The notes beneath the pieces were generated by a model. It saw nothing but the letters and a program-made list of their open reading frames with translations, did no database searches and was not told the origin of the DNA. This document shows positions 8,448-17,926 of a DNA stretch of 64,000 bases, in pieces. This DNA is from Vibrio ostreicida. Its GTDB lineage: Bacteria > Pseudomonadota > Gammaproteobacteria > Enterobacterales > Vibrionaceae. Position numbers and translations under genes: made by a program. The stretch is taken from positions 1 to 64,000 of the forward strand of contig NZ_JABEYA020000001.1 of assembly GCF_013074385.2 (NCBI RefSeq), read 5' to 3'. The stretch's first letter is position 1; every line of letters starts with the position of its first letter.

Positions 8448-8644
8448 TTTTTTGCTCCTAAAATATATGGTTAGTTCCAAACCTAGCTAAGTGTTTTTGG
8501 TTTGGTCCGTGTTTGTACGCGACAAACTATAGTACAGATTGTAGTATTGAAAAAAGCGAAATAAATAGATTGAGTTAATCGAAAAAAGCGATGAGATTAA
8601 ACGATAGCCAAAGTCATCAATAGAACCCAGCAACAGGCAGAATT

Positions 8645-9550
8645 ATGAACAAATGGCCTAGCCTCAAACAACTGCATTACTTGACTACACTGCATGAAAC
8701 ACGTCATTTCAGTGAAGCTGCGGAAAAATGTTATGTCAGTCAATCCACCTTAAGTAAAGGAATACAAAATCTCGAAGAATTGATCGGGTGTCCGCTCTAT
8801 GAGAAAAAAGATAAGAAAAGCCCATTGGTTTTTACTCAGGTAGGTGAGTTAGTCGTAAAGCAAGGACGTGAGTTGTTGGCCAAAGGGCAGGATTTAGTTG
8901 AGCTCGGGCGTTTATGTCAGGGAGACGAAATGGAAGGTCAACTTCGGTTGGGCTGTATTCCAACTATTGCCCCTTTTCTATTGTCAAATTTAGTGCAAAA
9001 GGTCAACCAGCGTTTTCCTCAACTCAATCTTCTTTTGAGGGAAGATACGACCACCAATTTGCTTGCGGCGTTACGTCATGGTGAGCTTGACGTCCTTATT
9101 CTTGCTCTGCCCATTAATATCGATGGTATGGAAAGCCAAATTGTGGGTCATGATCCTTTTAGAATGATCATTAGCCGCCACCAAGCTGATACTATCCGTA
9201 CTCCCATCAAGTATGACGACTTACCCGATGAGTCTGTCTTCCTGCTTGAAAAAGAGCACTGTCTAACGGAACACGCGGTGTCAGCTTGCCAGCTGACTGA
9301 AAAAAACAAGATCAACCCATTCTCTGCAACGAGTTTGCACACGCTGGTTCAAATGGTTGCAAATGGATTGGGGACGACATTTATTCCTCAGATGGCCATC
9401 GATCATGGCTTGATTGAAAATCAGAACCTTATCGTTATTGATGCGCCAGGAAAACAGGCATATCGACATATAGGTTTGGTCTGGCGCCCGAGTTCTTCTC
9501 GAGTCGATACTATTAATCAGTTGGCAAAACTGGTTACTGAGTTGCTTTAA
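8645..9550 (+). CDS. oxyR2: OxyR-type LysR regulator (OxyR2-like)
   Basis: The 301-residue LysR protein has an N-terminal winged helix (residues 1-65, HFSEAAEKCYVSQSTLSKGI) and a ligand/redox-sensing domain. Cys206 and Cys215 lie nine residues apart in EHCLTEHAVSAC, the same spacing as the redox pair C199/C208 of E. coli OxyR, in the same flanking context (FSATSLHTLVQMVANGLG). So it should sense peroxide by disulphide formation. It is divergent from a peroxiredoxin gene, which it most likely activates. The gene name follows the Vibrio OxyR2 precedent and is inferred from context, because a second OxyR would be encoded elsewhere. Confidence 0.85.
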   Translation: MNKWPSLKQLHYLTTLHETRHFSEAAEKCYVSQSTLSKGIQNLEELIGCPLYEKKDKKSPLVFTQVGELVVKQGRELLAKGQDLVELGRLCQGDEMEGQLRLGCIPTIAPFLLSNLVQKVNQRFPQLNLLLREDTTTNLLAALRHGELDVLILALPINIDGMESQIVGHDPFRMIISRHQADTIRTPIKYDDLPDESVFLLEKEHCLTEHAVSACQLTEKNKINPFSATSLHTLVQMVANGLGTTFIPQMAIDHGLIENQNLIVIDAPGKQAYRHIGLVWRPSSSRVDTINQLAKLVTELL

Positions 9551-9640
9551 TGATGCCTCTTTGAGGAATTAGCCCGTAAAAAGCACTATAAATTAAACTT
9601 TTGGTGGAATATTACTCTGCCTGTTAAGTTTGACTTGTAA

Positions 9641-9687
9641 AATTTCACACTGATTTTTTGATGAAGCTTTCAAAAAATAGTGAAATT
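9641..9687. repeat. Interrupted inverted repeat in the aceB upstream region
   Basis: AATTTCA (9641-9647) and TTTTTTGA (9654-9661) mirror TCAAAAAA (9670-9677) and TGAAATT (9681-9687). Flanking GTAAAA and TTTTAC extend the symmetry to about 9637-9705. This could be a weak terminator for oxyR2, with few GC pairs, or a regulatory structure. Confidence 0.5.
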
Positions 9688-10066
9688 ACACACTGTGTAT
9701 TTTACACGCGACAAGCGCGTTTGTGTTTGATCTACCCATGTCTGACTGCGCCAAATCATAGTCACAAAGGACTTTCTACTTGTCTTTATCCCGAACCATT
9801 ATGTTTAAAGTGCTCTGCTCACCTAAAAAATAATGTAATTAAATTACGTAATAAATAATACATTAGTGCCTTAAATCAGGTGTTTAAAGGCAACGGAATA
9901 ATACTTTGAATTTCTATTTTGTTTGCTTTGGTACTTTTTACCCAAGTCTTGTTGGTGTAAATTTATAAAGAGTGTTACGAGATATCTACCTAGATTTATG
10001 AGCGGGTTTTGTTGCATTTTTATAATACTCGTTGCTTTTCATAGTTTGATTTTTTTGTTGTTTTAT

Positions 10067-10082
10067 AGTTACAAATGTAACT
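10067..10082. promoter_or_regulatory. Perfect palindrome just upstream of aceB
   Basis: AGTTACA (10067-10073), AA, TGTAACT (10076-10082) is a perfect 7-2-7 inverted repeat, 28 bases before the aceB start codon. Its position near a transcription start fits an operator controlling the glyoxylate shunt. I cannot assign the regulator from sequence. Confidence 0.5.
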
Positions 10083-10110
10083 TTTGTTCCGGCAGTGAAA
10101 GGAAAACATA

Positions 10111-11754
10111 ATGCTTGCTAATACATTCGAAAAAGACAGGACAGCGGTTGAACCTGATTCAATCTATCAAGAGGGACTGCTTGAGATAACAGGCCCTTTA
10201 TTACCCGATCAGCAAGCCATTTTCCCCGCACAAGCCCAAACCTTTTTATCTTATCTATGCGCTAAATTTGCGAAGAAGGTTGATGGTTTACTCTGTGATA
10301 GAGAAGGTCAGCAAGCGAAAGTTGATGAAGGTCAATTACCTGACTTTCTCGAAGAGACACGAGATATCAGAGAGGGGAGCTGGAAAATTCTGGGTATCCC
10401 TCTAGATTTGCAAGACCGCCGCGTAGAAATTACAGGTCCAACTGACCGTAAAATGGTGATTAATGCGCTGAATGCGAACGTGAAAGTGTTTATGGCGGAT
10501 TTTGAAGACTCGATGTCCCCCGCATGGGATAAGGTGTTAGATGGTCAAATCAACCTGCGTGACGCGGTGGATGGCAACATCAATTACACCAACCCAGTTA
10601 GTGGTAAGCAATATAAGTTGAAAGATGATCCCGCGGTTCTTATCTGCCGAGTGCGTGGCTTACACCTAAAAGAAAAACACGTGACATTTAACGGTGAGAG
10701 TATTCCTGGGGCTTTATTCGACTTCGCTCTCTATTTCTACAACAACTACAAAGCTCTGATGAAAAAAGGCAGTGGCCCTTACTTCTACCTACCAAAACTG
10801 CAATCGCATAAAGAAGCGCAGTGGTGGAGTCAAGTATTCCATTTTACCGAAGACTATTTTGGTTTACACACTGGAACAATCAAAGCAACGGTATTGATTG
10901 AAACCTTATCAGCAGTATTTGAAATGGATGAGATTCTGTTTTCTTTGAAAGAGCACATTGTTGGCCTTAACTGCGGGCGTTGGGATTACATCTTTAGCTA
11001 CATCAAAACTCTCAAAAACCATCCGGATAGGGTGCTACCAGATCGTCAGGCCGTGACTATGGATAAGCCTTTCTTAAATGCGTATTCGCGTTTGCTTATC
11101 CGAACCTGTCACCGCCGAGGCGCGTTTGCGATGGGTGGAATGGCGGCTTTCATTCCAGTAAAAGATCTGGGGGAGAATCAAAAGGTTCTCGACAAAATTC
11201 AGAATGATAAATCACTGGAAGCAAATAACGGCCATGACGGGACGTGGGTTGCTCACCCTGGTTTGGCGGATACGGCGATGGAAGTGTTCGGTAGTGTATT
11301 GGGTGAGAGAATCAACCAACTTGAGATTTTGCGCGCTGAAGATACGCCTATTACCGCCAAGGATCTGCTGGAACCTTGCCCTGGGGAAAGAACAGAGCAG
11401 GGCATGCGCCACAATATTCGAGTGGGGCTCCAATACATTGAAGCATGGATCTCAGGCAATGGTTGTGTGCCGATTTATGGCCTGATGGAAGACGCCGCGA
11501 CGGCAGAGATCTCCCGAGCTTCTATCTGGCAATGGATTCAGCATGGTAAAGCACTGGACAACGGTCAAGTTGTGACCAAGGCCTTGTTCGAGCAATACCT
11601 CAATGAGGAAATTGAGGTCGTCAAAACGGAAGTCGGTGATGAGTGCTACCAAGCAGGCCGCTTTGAAGAAGCAGCTGAACTGATGGCTAGGCTGACGACC
11701 AGTGATGAGTTGAGCAACTTTTTAACTATTCCAGGCTACGACTATCTGGATTAA
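10111..11754 (+). CDS. aceB: Malate synthase A
   Basis: AceB condenses glyoxylate and acetyl-CoA to malate, the second step of the glyoxylate shunt. The 547-residue length fits the A-type enzyme. Seen motifs are KVFMADFEDSMSPAWDKVLDG, the family signature CHRRGAFAMGGMAAFIPVK in the barrel, and the C-terminal YGLMEDAATAEISRASIWQW with the expected acidic catalytic region. It is preceded by AAAGGAAAACATA, a good ribosome site. The isocitrate lyase gene follows 127 bases later in the same direction, forming an aceBA operon; no aceK gene is present. Confidence 0.95.
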   Translation: MLANTFEKDRTAVEPDSIYQEGLLEITGPLLPDQQAIFPAQAQTFLSYLCAKFAKKVDGLLCDREGQQAKVDEGQLPDFLEETRDIREGSWKILGIPLDLQDRRVEITGPTDRKMVINALNANVKVFMADFEDSMSPAWDKVLDGQINLRDAVDGNINYTNPVSGKQYKLKDDPAVLICRVRGLHLKEKHVTFNGESIPGALFDFALYFYNNYKALMKKGSGPYFYLPKLQSHKEAQWWSQVFHFTEDYFGLHTGTIKATVLIETLSAVFEMDEILFSLKEHIVGLNCGRWDYIFSYIKTLKNHPDRVLPDRQAVTMDKPFLNAYSRLLIRTCHRRGAFAMGGMAAFIPVKDLGENQKVLDKIQNDKSLEANNGHDGTWVAHPGLADTAMEVFGSVLGERINQLEILRAEDTPITAKDLLEPCPGERTEQGMRHNIRVGLQYIEAWISGNGCVPIYGLMEDAATAEISRASIWQWIQHGKALDNGQVVTKALFEQYLNEEIEVVKTEVGDECYQAGRFEEAAELMARLTTSDELSNFLTIPGYDYLD

Positions 11755-11881
11755 TGAATCAATAACAACACCAGTAACGTGAACATTCTGAGGCGGATAT
11801 GGATGTACCGCTTTGAAATGAGAAATAACTGCGCTCGTATTGGTATCTAATCGATGCGCTCATCAAAAGAAGGACAAACCG

Positions 11882-13195
11882 ATGACTGATTTAACTCGCC
11901 GCCAACAAATTGAAGCTCTAGAAAAAGACTGGGCAACAAACCCACGCTGGAGAAATGTAAAGCGTCCTTACACTGCTGAAGAGGTGGTTGAACTGCGCGG
12001 CTCTATGGTGCCCGTTAATACGATTGCACAGCGTGGTGCTGACAAACTGTGGTCTTTGGTCAACGGTAACGCTAAGAAAGGTTACGTTAACTGTCTCGGT
12101 GCATTGACGGGGGGACAGGCGGTACAGCAAGCGAAAGCAGGCATTGAAGCGGTCTATCTTTCTGGATGGCAGGTCGCTGCAGACAACAACACGGCGTCGA
12201 CTATGTACCCAGATCAATCACTTTATCCGGTGGATTCAGTGCCTTCTGTAGTCAAGCGGATCAATAATTCATTTCGTCGTGCCGATCAAATTCAGTGGTC
12301 TAGTGGTCAATCCCCTCAAGATGAAACGGGCATTGATTACTTTCTGCCTATTGTTGCGGATGCAGAGGCAGGTTTTGGTGGCGTTCTCAATGCTTACGAG
12401 TTGATGAAATCGATGATTGAGGCTGGCGCGTCAGGGGTTCATTTTGAAGATCAACTCGCTTCGGTTAAAAAGTGTGGTCATATGGGGGGCAAAGTGTTGG
12501 TGCCCACTCAAGAAGCAGTACAGAAGCTGGTGGCAGCAAGATTGGCTGCGGATGTTGCCGATACGACGACTTTGGTGATTGCTCGCACAGATGCCAATGC
12601 TGCGGACCTCTTAACTTCTGACTGTGACCCTTATGACAAAGATTTTGTTCTGGGGGAGCGTACTCAGGAAGGCTTCTATCGCGTTCGGGCTGGAATAGAT
12701 CAAGCGATTGCGAGAGGTCTGGCTTATGCGCCTTATGCTGACCTTATTTGGTGTGAAACCGCGACTCCTTGTCTTGAAGAGGCTCGTAAGTTCGCTGAAG
12801 CGATTCACGCGGAATACCCAGACCAGCTACTCGCGTACAACTGTTCTCCTTCATTCAACTGGGAGAAGAACTTGGATGCAGAAACCATTGCTAAATTCCA
12901 GCAAGAGCTGTCCGACATGGGCTACAAATACCAGTTCATTACACTAGCGGGCATTCACAATATGTGGTTCAACATGTTCGAACTTGCGCACGACTATGCA
13001 CAAGGTGAAGGTATGCGCCACTACGTTGAAAAAGTACAGCGCCCAGAGTTCCAAGCCGCAGAGAAAGGCTACACCTTCGTAGCACACCAGCAAGAAGTGG
13101 GTACTGGCTACTTCGACAAGATGACCAACACCATTCAAGGGGGGAATTCATCTGTCACGGCTCTGACGGGTTCAACGGAAGAGGACCAGTTCTAG
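11882..13195 (+). CDS. aceA: Isocitrate lyase
   Basis: The 437-residue enzyme splits isocitrate into succinate and glyoxylate, allowing growth on acetate or fatty acids. The catalytic signature KKCGH lies with its cysteine at residue 198. It is preceded by the metal-site stretch [10 protein letters not shown] and followed by the conserved YNCSPSFNW. The ATG at 11882 ([13 protein letters not shown]) is preferred over 11840, since AAGGAC precedes it and family members start here. It follows aceB on the same strand. About 800 bases of non-coding DNA follow before the Ter-type operon. Confidence 0.95.
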   Translation: MTDLTRRQQIEALEKDWATNPRWRNVKRPYTAEEVVELRGSMVPVNTIAQRGADKLWSLVNGNAKKGYVNCLGALTGGQAVQQAKAGIEAVYLSGWQVAADNNTASTMYPDQSLYPVDSVPSVVKRINNSFRRADQIQWSSGQSPQDETGIDYFLPIVADAEAGFGGVLNAYELMKSMIEAGASGVHFEDQLASVKKCGHMGGKVLVPTQEAVQKLVAARLAADVADTTTLVIARTDANAADLLTSDCDPYDKDFVLGERTQEGFYRVRAGIDQAIARGLAYAPYADLIWCETATPCLEEARKFAEAIHAEYPDQLLAYNCSPSFNWEKNLDAETIAKFQQELSDMGYKYQFITLAGIHNMWFNMFELAHDYAQGEGMRHYVEKVQRPEFQAAEKGYTFVAHQQEVGTGYFDKMTNTIQGGNSSVTALTGSTEEDQF

Positions 13196-13522
13196 GCAGG
13201 ATAGGTTGTATGAATAGGGTGTTTGAACAACCAACACCTAGATTAATGCATTGACATAGCTGGGGAATAGAGTGGGTGATGAACGTCAGCCTCTCTATTT
13301 CAATTATCCACTTAATTGCGATTTCGTTAGAAAATAGGCCACCACCCCACATCCGTTATTTCACCCCTTTACGTCATAACACCATTCTTCCAGACCTAAA
13401 TACTGATTGTTAATAACCGCTAGACATGTGAAATTGCATTTCACTCCTTGGTGAGAAATAAAAATGTTACCTGCTTTCCAACGTTGACTTTAAATTCAAT
13501 TCTAGACTTATACGGTTATGAA

Positions 13523-13548
13523 GTTTTACCTTTCTCTTTAGGTAAAAC
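13523..13548. repeat. 9-bp perfect inverted repeat, loop of 8
   Basis: GTTTTACCT at 13523-13531 and AGGTAAAAC at 13540-13548 are exact complements around TTCTCTTT. It lies about 440 bases ahead of the operon start. It could be an operator or an RNA hairpin; no T-run follows, so a terminator is unlikely. Confidence 0.55.
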
Positions 13549-13865
13549 GTAGGTGTTTTAGAGGCCTTCACTAGTTATTTTAACTAAATGAGTGGTAGTT
13601 TTAACTGTATTGCATTAATCGAATACCGTTAACCTATTGACCTCGCTAAGATTGCACAGCAGAGTCAAAAATCATCACATCGAGCGATGTTTAGAGTTTA
13701 AAGAAATGCAAATATATCAATAGGAGCGGCACATAGTTTAGTTTCCTATTGAGCATAAATGATTGGCAAAAGCCATTTCTAGAACTTAGAAAAGTCTCTT
13801 ACATGAAGATCTTTATGATGAATGACCTGCTGAAGTAACAAGATTTGGCGATGAAAACCACCCTG

Positions 13866-13884
13866 ATTCTGTATTTTACAGAAT
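13866..13884. promoter_or_regulatory. Palindrome ATTCTGTA-TTT-TACAGAAT upstream of the Ter operon
   Basis: A perfect 8-3-8 inverted repeat ends 107 bases before the first gene of the operon. It contains CTGT...ACAG, but with five bases between, not the eight of a LexA box, so it is not a standard SOS site. It is the best operator candidate for this operon. Confidence 0.5.
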
Positions 13885-13991
13885 GGCTCATTTAAAGGAC
13901 TAATGTATTTATAAACAGCCATTCAGCGGTAATGACTTCTTCTGTCTGTCAGTCATCGTAGACCTGTTAAATTAAATTGTAGTGAATAGCG

Positions 13992-15074
13992 ATGAAATTC
14001 AAAATAAGAAATGGGACGTTGGATATATCAGTGAAGCAGCAAACCGTTTCATTAGAAGATCTACTATCGTTTGCCTCAAGAGAAAATCCGAAAAGAGGTT
14101 TTCTCTTTGTGTCGAAAGTGCTTGGTAAGCACTTACCTGTTAAGCCGAAAGCAATGAGAGCAAGTTACGACATGCTCATAGAATCACTTCGCCAAGATTG
14201 CTCAACATTTGTTGTTGGTATGGCTGAAACAGCAACAGGTCTGGGAGCGGGCGTAGCGGATAGCTTGGCCATTAAACAATCAGCGTCCGTGTTTTACCAG
14301 CACACGACAAGAAGTGATACCCCAGATCCGATATGGTTTACGTTAGATGAAGCGCATAGCCATGCGGTCGATCATATTTTCTATCAGCCGCAGGCTGAAT
14401 TACTTGCCCAGATTACCTCTTGTCAGCGCTTGGTACTTGTCGACGATGAAATTTCTACAGGCCGGACTCTCAAACTGCTTGGTGATAGATTAATCGCTAA
14501 ACTTCCCCATCTAAAAGAAGTCGTGATTATCTCACTCGTTAACTGGCTCGATGAAACGAGTAAACATCAATTTGATCATTGGTCAATCCCAGTGAAATTT
14601 GTGTCACTTCTCGAAGGTAGCTTTGAATTTGATGCGGAGTCTGGCCTAGACCTTAAGTTGCCAGACAATGTAGATAAAGGCTTATCGAAAAATAACGCCA
14701 GAAATGATTTAGGTCGTTTTGCAATTGAAATGCCCTTTCGAGGTCACATACCTAGACTTGATATTTCCAAACCTATTGCGGTTGTCGGTGATGGAGAGCA
14801 TTTGTATCTGCCCTTTCTAATGGCAGAGCTTGCAGAACAGCAAGGCGGAGATGTTGTGTTTCAGTCAACATCACGTTCCCCCATTATGTTAGGGGATGCG
14901 ATTGAAACTAAACGCGCTTTTCAAATAGATGAACGCAGTATTGAACATTACATTTACAACTTTGATGATCAAGATCGGGCTGCCGTGCATTTAATAGAGG
15001 ATGAATCGAAAAGAGAAATCCATCAGTTTGCCAAGTTATATCCACTGAAAAATTTACTGGTAGCACCTTCATGA
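13992..15074 (+). CDS. Phosphoribosyltransferase with C-terminal TRSP domain (Ter-associated biosynthetic gene)
   Basis: The 360-residue protein combines a type-I phosphoribosyltransferase (about 25-210) with a TRSP-type C-terminal domain (about 250-360). The PRPP-binding loop VDDEISTGRT is at residues 150-159. The TRSP-type motif reads STSRSPIML at about residue 295. This pairing (PRTase_2 plus TRSP) is known mainly from gene sets linked to tellurium-resistance Ter proteins and is thought to help make a nucleoside-like molecule. It is the first gene of the operon; its stop overlaps the next start by four bases (ATGA), showing translational coupling. The exact base or substrate is unknown. 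Family call is confident; role is inferred from context. Confidence 0.82.
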   Translation: MKFKIRNGTLDISVKQQTVSLEDLLSFASRENPKRGFLFVSKVLGKHLPVKPKAMRASYDMLIESLRQDCSTFVVGMAETATGLGAGVADSLAIKQSASVFYQHTTRSDTPDPIWFTLDEAHSHAVDHIFYQPQAELLAQITSCQRLVLVDDEISTGRTLKLLGDRLIAKLPHLKEVVIISLVNWLDETSKHQFDHWSIPVKFVSLLEGSFEFDAESGLDLKLPDNVDKGLSKNNARNDLGRFAIEMPFRGHIPRLDISKPIAVVGDGEHLYLPFLMAELAEQQGGDVVFQSTSRSPIMLGDAIETKRAFQIDERSIEHYIYNFDDQDRAAVHLIEDESKREIHQFAKLYPLKNLLVAPS

Positions 15075-15820
15075 AAACGACATTGTTTACAGATATTGAC
15101 GACTGTTTGATCGCTACGGAAAAAAAACACCCTCAGGGCACAGCACTTGATGTGGCAGCACTGGATATTGACGGTAATCCGCGTTCATTTGTATCACCAA
15201 AGCAGAAGGCGCTATTAAATATTTTTTCCAAATCAAACAGCAATATTATTCCTGTAACAGGCCGAAGTCTCGACACACTAAACCGGGTAAACATCACGGC
15301 CTTGTTCAACTCTTGGAAAGTCGTCTCACATGGTGCATTGATCATTGATGTCGATGGAAATATTGATAGTGGATGGATGAAACATCAGCGTGATGAATTT
15401 TCCTTGCCTTGTTGGTCGGTATTATTGAATGACTTAAATCATCGTATTAATCAACTCATTGAAAGTGCCGGTCTGGCAGCGGCGAGTTATGTCGTCTCTG
15501 AAGGCGATGTAGACTGCTATATCTGTATAAAATGTCAGGAAAATACTGACTATAACTCAGTGTTCGATCAGGCTTGCGACCTTCTGACAAGTGTTGATAT
15601 GCAGCTTAAAATACATATTAACGGTCGTAATATGGCACTGCTGCCTCCTTATACGAGTAAAGCTAGAGCGGTTGAGTACTTAATTAAATCACACTCTCTA
15701 GATAAAAATACGCTGATGGTAAGTTTGGGGGATAGTTTGTCAGACTTGCCTTTCATGAAGAAAGCGGATTTTGCTTTGATGCCGACCAATAGTCAGATAT
15801 CTAACAATGTGTCATGGTAA
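15071..15820 (+). CDS. HAD-superfamily hydrolase of the Ter-associated module
   Basis: This 249-residue HAD enzyme shows motif I TDIDDCL (nucleophile Asp8, acid/base Asp10), a Thr motif II region in IPVTGRSLDT, and motif IV GDSLSDLPF near residue 220. A cap segment between 90 and 180 suggests the Cof-like (C2) type. It would remove phosphate from a small molecule, plausibly the product of the adjoining phosphoribosyltransferases. It overlaps the upstream gene by four bases and ends six bases before the next, so the products are made together. Confidence 0.82.
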   Translation: MKTTLFTDIDDCLIATEKKHPQGTALDVAALDIDGNPRSFVSPKQKALLNIFSKSNSNIIPVTGRSLDTLNRVNITALFNSWKVVSHGALIIDVDGNIDSGWMKHQRDEFSLPCWSVLLNDLNHRINQLIESAGLAAASYVVSEGDVDCYICIKCQENTDYNSVFDQACDLLTSVDMQLKIHINGRNMALLPPYTSKARAVEYLIKSHSLDKNTLMVSLGDSLSDLPFMKKADFALMPTNSQISNNVSW

Positions 15821-15826
15821 TCAAGA

Positions 15827-16927
15827 ATGAATCAGTTAAAAGAAACCATTGTTGGTAGTTATGACAAAAATGATTGTGAGTTTTTACTGGACGTCATTGA
15901 GCCCACATACTACGAAATTGAAGACAAGGAAAAGTTGATTCAATCTGGGGAGCTCCATTACTCTGATATGATCAGTAGAGAAAGTAGACCAACAGCTCAA
16001 TACAGTGAACTGTTCTTTACTTTTACAGATAAATACAAACGAAAACTAGCGGAACATATCCTAACTCTGGCTAAAATTATTGATAAAAATAGGTCGGGAG
16101 AAATAGTTCTCGTATCTTTGGCTAGAGCGGGTACGCCAATTGGGGTCCTACTTAAAAAAGCACTTGAATTAACGCTCAACCGAGAGGCTCGCCATTACAG
16201 TATTAGTATTGTCCGAGATCGTGGTATTGATACCAACGCGTTAGATTACCTAATAAAAAACCAAAGCATCGCATCACATTCGATCGTATTTATCGATGGG
16301 TGGACGGCCAAGGGGGTAATAAATCGCGAGTTAAAATTATCTATTGATCGCTATAACTTAAAGAATAATACCGCGGTTCCTCGCGATCTTTATGTTATTT
16401 CGGACTGCGGTGGCTGCGCGGATTTTTGTGCGACTGATGAAGATTATCCTATTCCTTCATCCATGCTGAATTCTACAGTTTCTGGGTTGATTTCACGAAG
16501 TGTTTGGCAATCAAAACAAAGCGGCAGGTTTCATGGTTGTGTGATCAATAATCATTTGGCTGATGATGATCATTCCAACTGGTTTATTGATCAGGTTGTC
16601 CGTGAGTTCAATAGAGAATCAGAGCATGAAAATACTTTACTAGAAAGCCAAAATGTACGCCAAGAAAAAATGCAATGCTTTGTCGAAAAAATGAAGAAAG
16701 CGCATTCTATATCAGACATCAACTATATGAAGCCAGGCATTGCAGAATCAACAAGAGTGATGCTTCGACGAGTGCCTTCACTATTAATATTGCGTTCTTT
16801 AGATAGCTCTAAAGTACAACATTTGATTCTATTAGCAAAGGAGAAAAATGTTACAATTTTTGAAGACGAAACACTTTTATTTGAAGCATGCACAATCATA
16901 AAAACCATGAATAAAGGTGCTGAATGA
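15827..16927 (+). CDS. StiP-type phosphoribosyltransferase with C-terminal PELOTA-like domain
   Basis: The 366-residue protein matches the StiP family, annotated in databases as cysteine protease StiP or PRTase_1. Its N-terminus holds a conserved SYDKNDCEFLLDVI stretch, then LVSLARAGTPIGVLLKKAL, and a PRPP-loop-like IVFIDGWTAKGVI at about residues 153-165. The last 70 residues (PSLLILRSLDSSKV...KEKNVTIFEDETL) resemble the PELOTA/L7Ae-like RNA-binding fold that ends these proteins. It is in the biosynthetic half of the operon and its stop overlaps the next start (ATGATG). A phosphoribosyl-transfer role is favoured over proteolysis. Confidence 0.78.
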   Translation: MNQLKETIVGSYDKNDCEFLLDVIEPTYYEIEDKEKLIQSGELHYSDMISRESRPTAQYSELFFTFTDKYKRKLAEHILTLAKIIDKNRSGEIVLVSLARAGTPIGVLLKKALELTLNREARHYSISIVRDRGIDTNALDYLIKNQSIASHSIVFIDGWTAKGVINRELKLSIDRYNLKNNTAVPRDLYVISDCGGCADFCATDEDYPIPSSMLNSTVSGLISRSVWQSKQSGRFHGCVINNHLADDDHSNWFIDQVVREFNRESEHENTLLESQNVRQEKMQCFVEKMKKAHSISDINYMKPGIAESTRVMLRRVPSLLILRSLDSSKVQHLILLAKEKNVTIFEDETLLFEACTIIKTMNKGAE

Positions 16928-17808
16928 TGCAAGAAAACATCTACTTTTCACTCGGAGCAACGTTATATACACCTTGTACTCACGACAAACTCAGTCAAAT
17001 TATGTCAGAAGGACTAGGTTCGAAGAGTATGGTTTTTTGTACCGAAGACGCGGTATCTGATGACCAACTTAATTTTAGTTTAGAGAACCTTAGAAGTGCG
17101 TTAGTAGCGTTGGAACATAACTCAAAATTTAAGCGGTTTATTCGGCCAAGAAATGCAAAAATACTAAAGCAAATGTTAGACTTTGATGGAATTGAAAAGA
17201 TTGATGGCTTTGTCTTGCCAAAATATGATCTAAGTACATTAAATGAGTACCATGATGTATTAATATCTTCTTCGCATCCGTTTAAAGTCATGCCGACATT
17301 GGAATCTCCTGAAGTAATGTGTCCGAAAAATTTGATATTGATTCGAGACCATCTCAATTCGATTAAAGACCGTGTTATATGCTTAAGGATCGGTGGCAAT
17401 GATTTGTTTAATATTTTGGGAATTAAACGCATGCCGAGGCAGACTATATACGACACACCTTTGCGAATTATTATAGAACAACTGATTATCACGTTTAGGC
17501 CTTATGGGTATGAACTGTCCGCGCCTGTATTTGACTTTTTGGAAGACAGAGTGACTCTGGAAAAAGAGCTACGTATGGACTTGAATTTTGGTTTCTTCGG
17601 TAAGACGGCCATACACCCAGATCAAGTTACTGTGATTGAAAGTTTTTTTCATGATTACTCGAGCGGTTACATAAAACAAGCTGAATCAATCCTAGCTAAA
17701 AGCTCTCCTGCGATTTATAAAATGAGCGGGCAAATGATGGAAACAGCGTGTCACATAAATTGGGCAAAAAGGACAAAGCGCTTAGCTAACTCTTTTGACT
17801 ACTACTGA
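16924..17808 (+). CDS. CitE/HpcH-like C-C bond lyase of the Ter-associated module
   Basis: This 294-residue protein is a TIM-barrel lyase related to citrate lyase beta subunits. Motifs follow the barrel order: FIRPRNAKIL (substrate-binding Arg), GFVLPKYD, PTLESPEVM (metal-site Glu), RIGGNDL, and GFFGKTAIHPDQV near the end. Such enzymes make or break a carbon-carbon bond beside a carboxylate, often using an acyl-CoA. It overlaps the StiP-like gene by four bases; ATG at 16924 or 16927 could be used. A gap of about 118 bases then separates it from the TelA-like genes, so an internal promoter may exist there. Confidence 0.82.
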   Translation: MMQENIYFSLGATLYTPCTHDKLSQIMSEGLGSKSMVFCTEDAVSDDQLNFSLENLRSALVALEHNSKFKRFIRPRNAKILKQMLDFDGIEKIDGFVLPKYDLSTLNEYHDVLISSSHPFKVMPTLESPEVMCPKNLILIRDHLNSIKDRVICLRIGGNDLFNILGIKRMPRQTIYDTPLRIIIEQLIITFRPYGYELSAPVFDFLEDRVTLEKELRMDLNFGFFGKTAIHPDQVTVIESFFHDYSSGYIKQAESILAKSSPAIYKMSGQMMETACHINWAKRTKRLANSFDYY

Positions 17809-17926
17809 TATAATATTTAAACCTTTATGGTTGGAATTTGGTGATAATTAGAAATTTTAATCATTATTTTGTAAATAATAAACAATCGAATGGAACACAT
17901 TGATTGTTAGTGAAGAAGAATATTTT

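Larger units (their letters stand above)
9551..10110. other. Non-coding leader region upstream of aceB with inverted repeats
   Basis: This 560-base AT-rich stretch holds two short plus-strand frames (66 and 62 codons). Neither has a ribosome site or protein-like composition, so it appears non-coding. It contains an interrupted inverted repeat at 9641-9687 (AATTTCA...TTTTTTGA / TCAAAAAA...TGAAATT) and ACGCG...CGCGT at 9706-9720. It presumably carries the aceBA promoter and control sites. Confidence 0.5.
13196..13991. other. 796-base non-coding region before the Ter/TelA operon
   Basis: No gene with acceptable start, length and composition is visible on either strand. Inverted repeats are seen: GGTGTT...AACACC (13218-13238), a possible weak aceA terminator; GTTTTACCT...AGGTAAAAC (13523-13548); and ATTCTGTA TTT TACAGAAT (13866-13884). 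No integrase, tRNA or direct repeat marks an island boundary. The operon promoter should lie here but could not be fixed. Confidence 0.5.

Noticed and set aside
9658..10111. Two short plus-strand frames upstream of aceB
   Set aside because: They have no ribosome site and cysteine/hydrophobic-skewed compositions; treated as non-coding.
13866..13884. LexA box upstream of the Ter operon
   Set aside because: The CTGT and ACAG halves are only five bases apart, not eight, so it does not fit the LexA operator.
13196..13991. Phage or island attachment site beside the Ter operon
   Set aside because: No integrase, tRNA or direct repeat was found at either end of the operon.
16995..17492. 165-codon minus-strand frame inside the CitE-like gene
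   Set aside because: It lies fully within a gene with clear family motifs on the plus strand; its own translation shows no motif.
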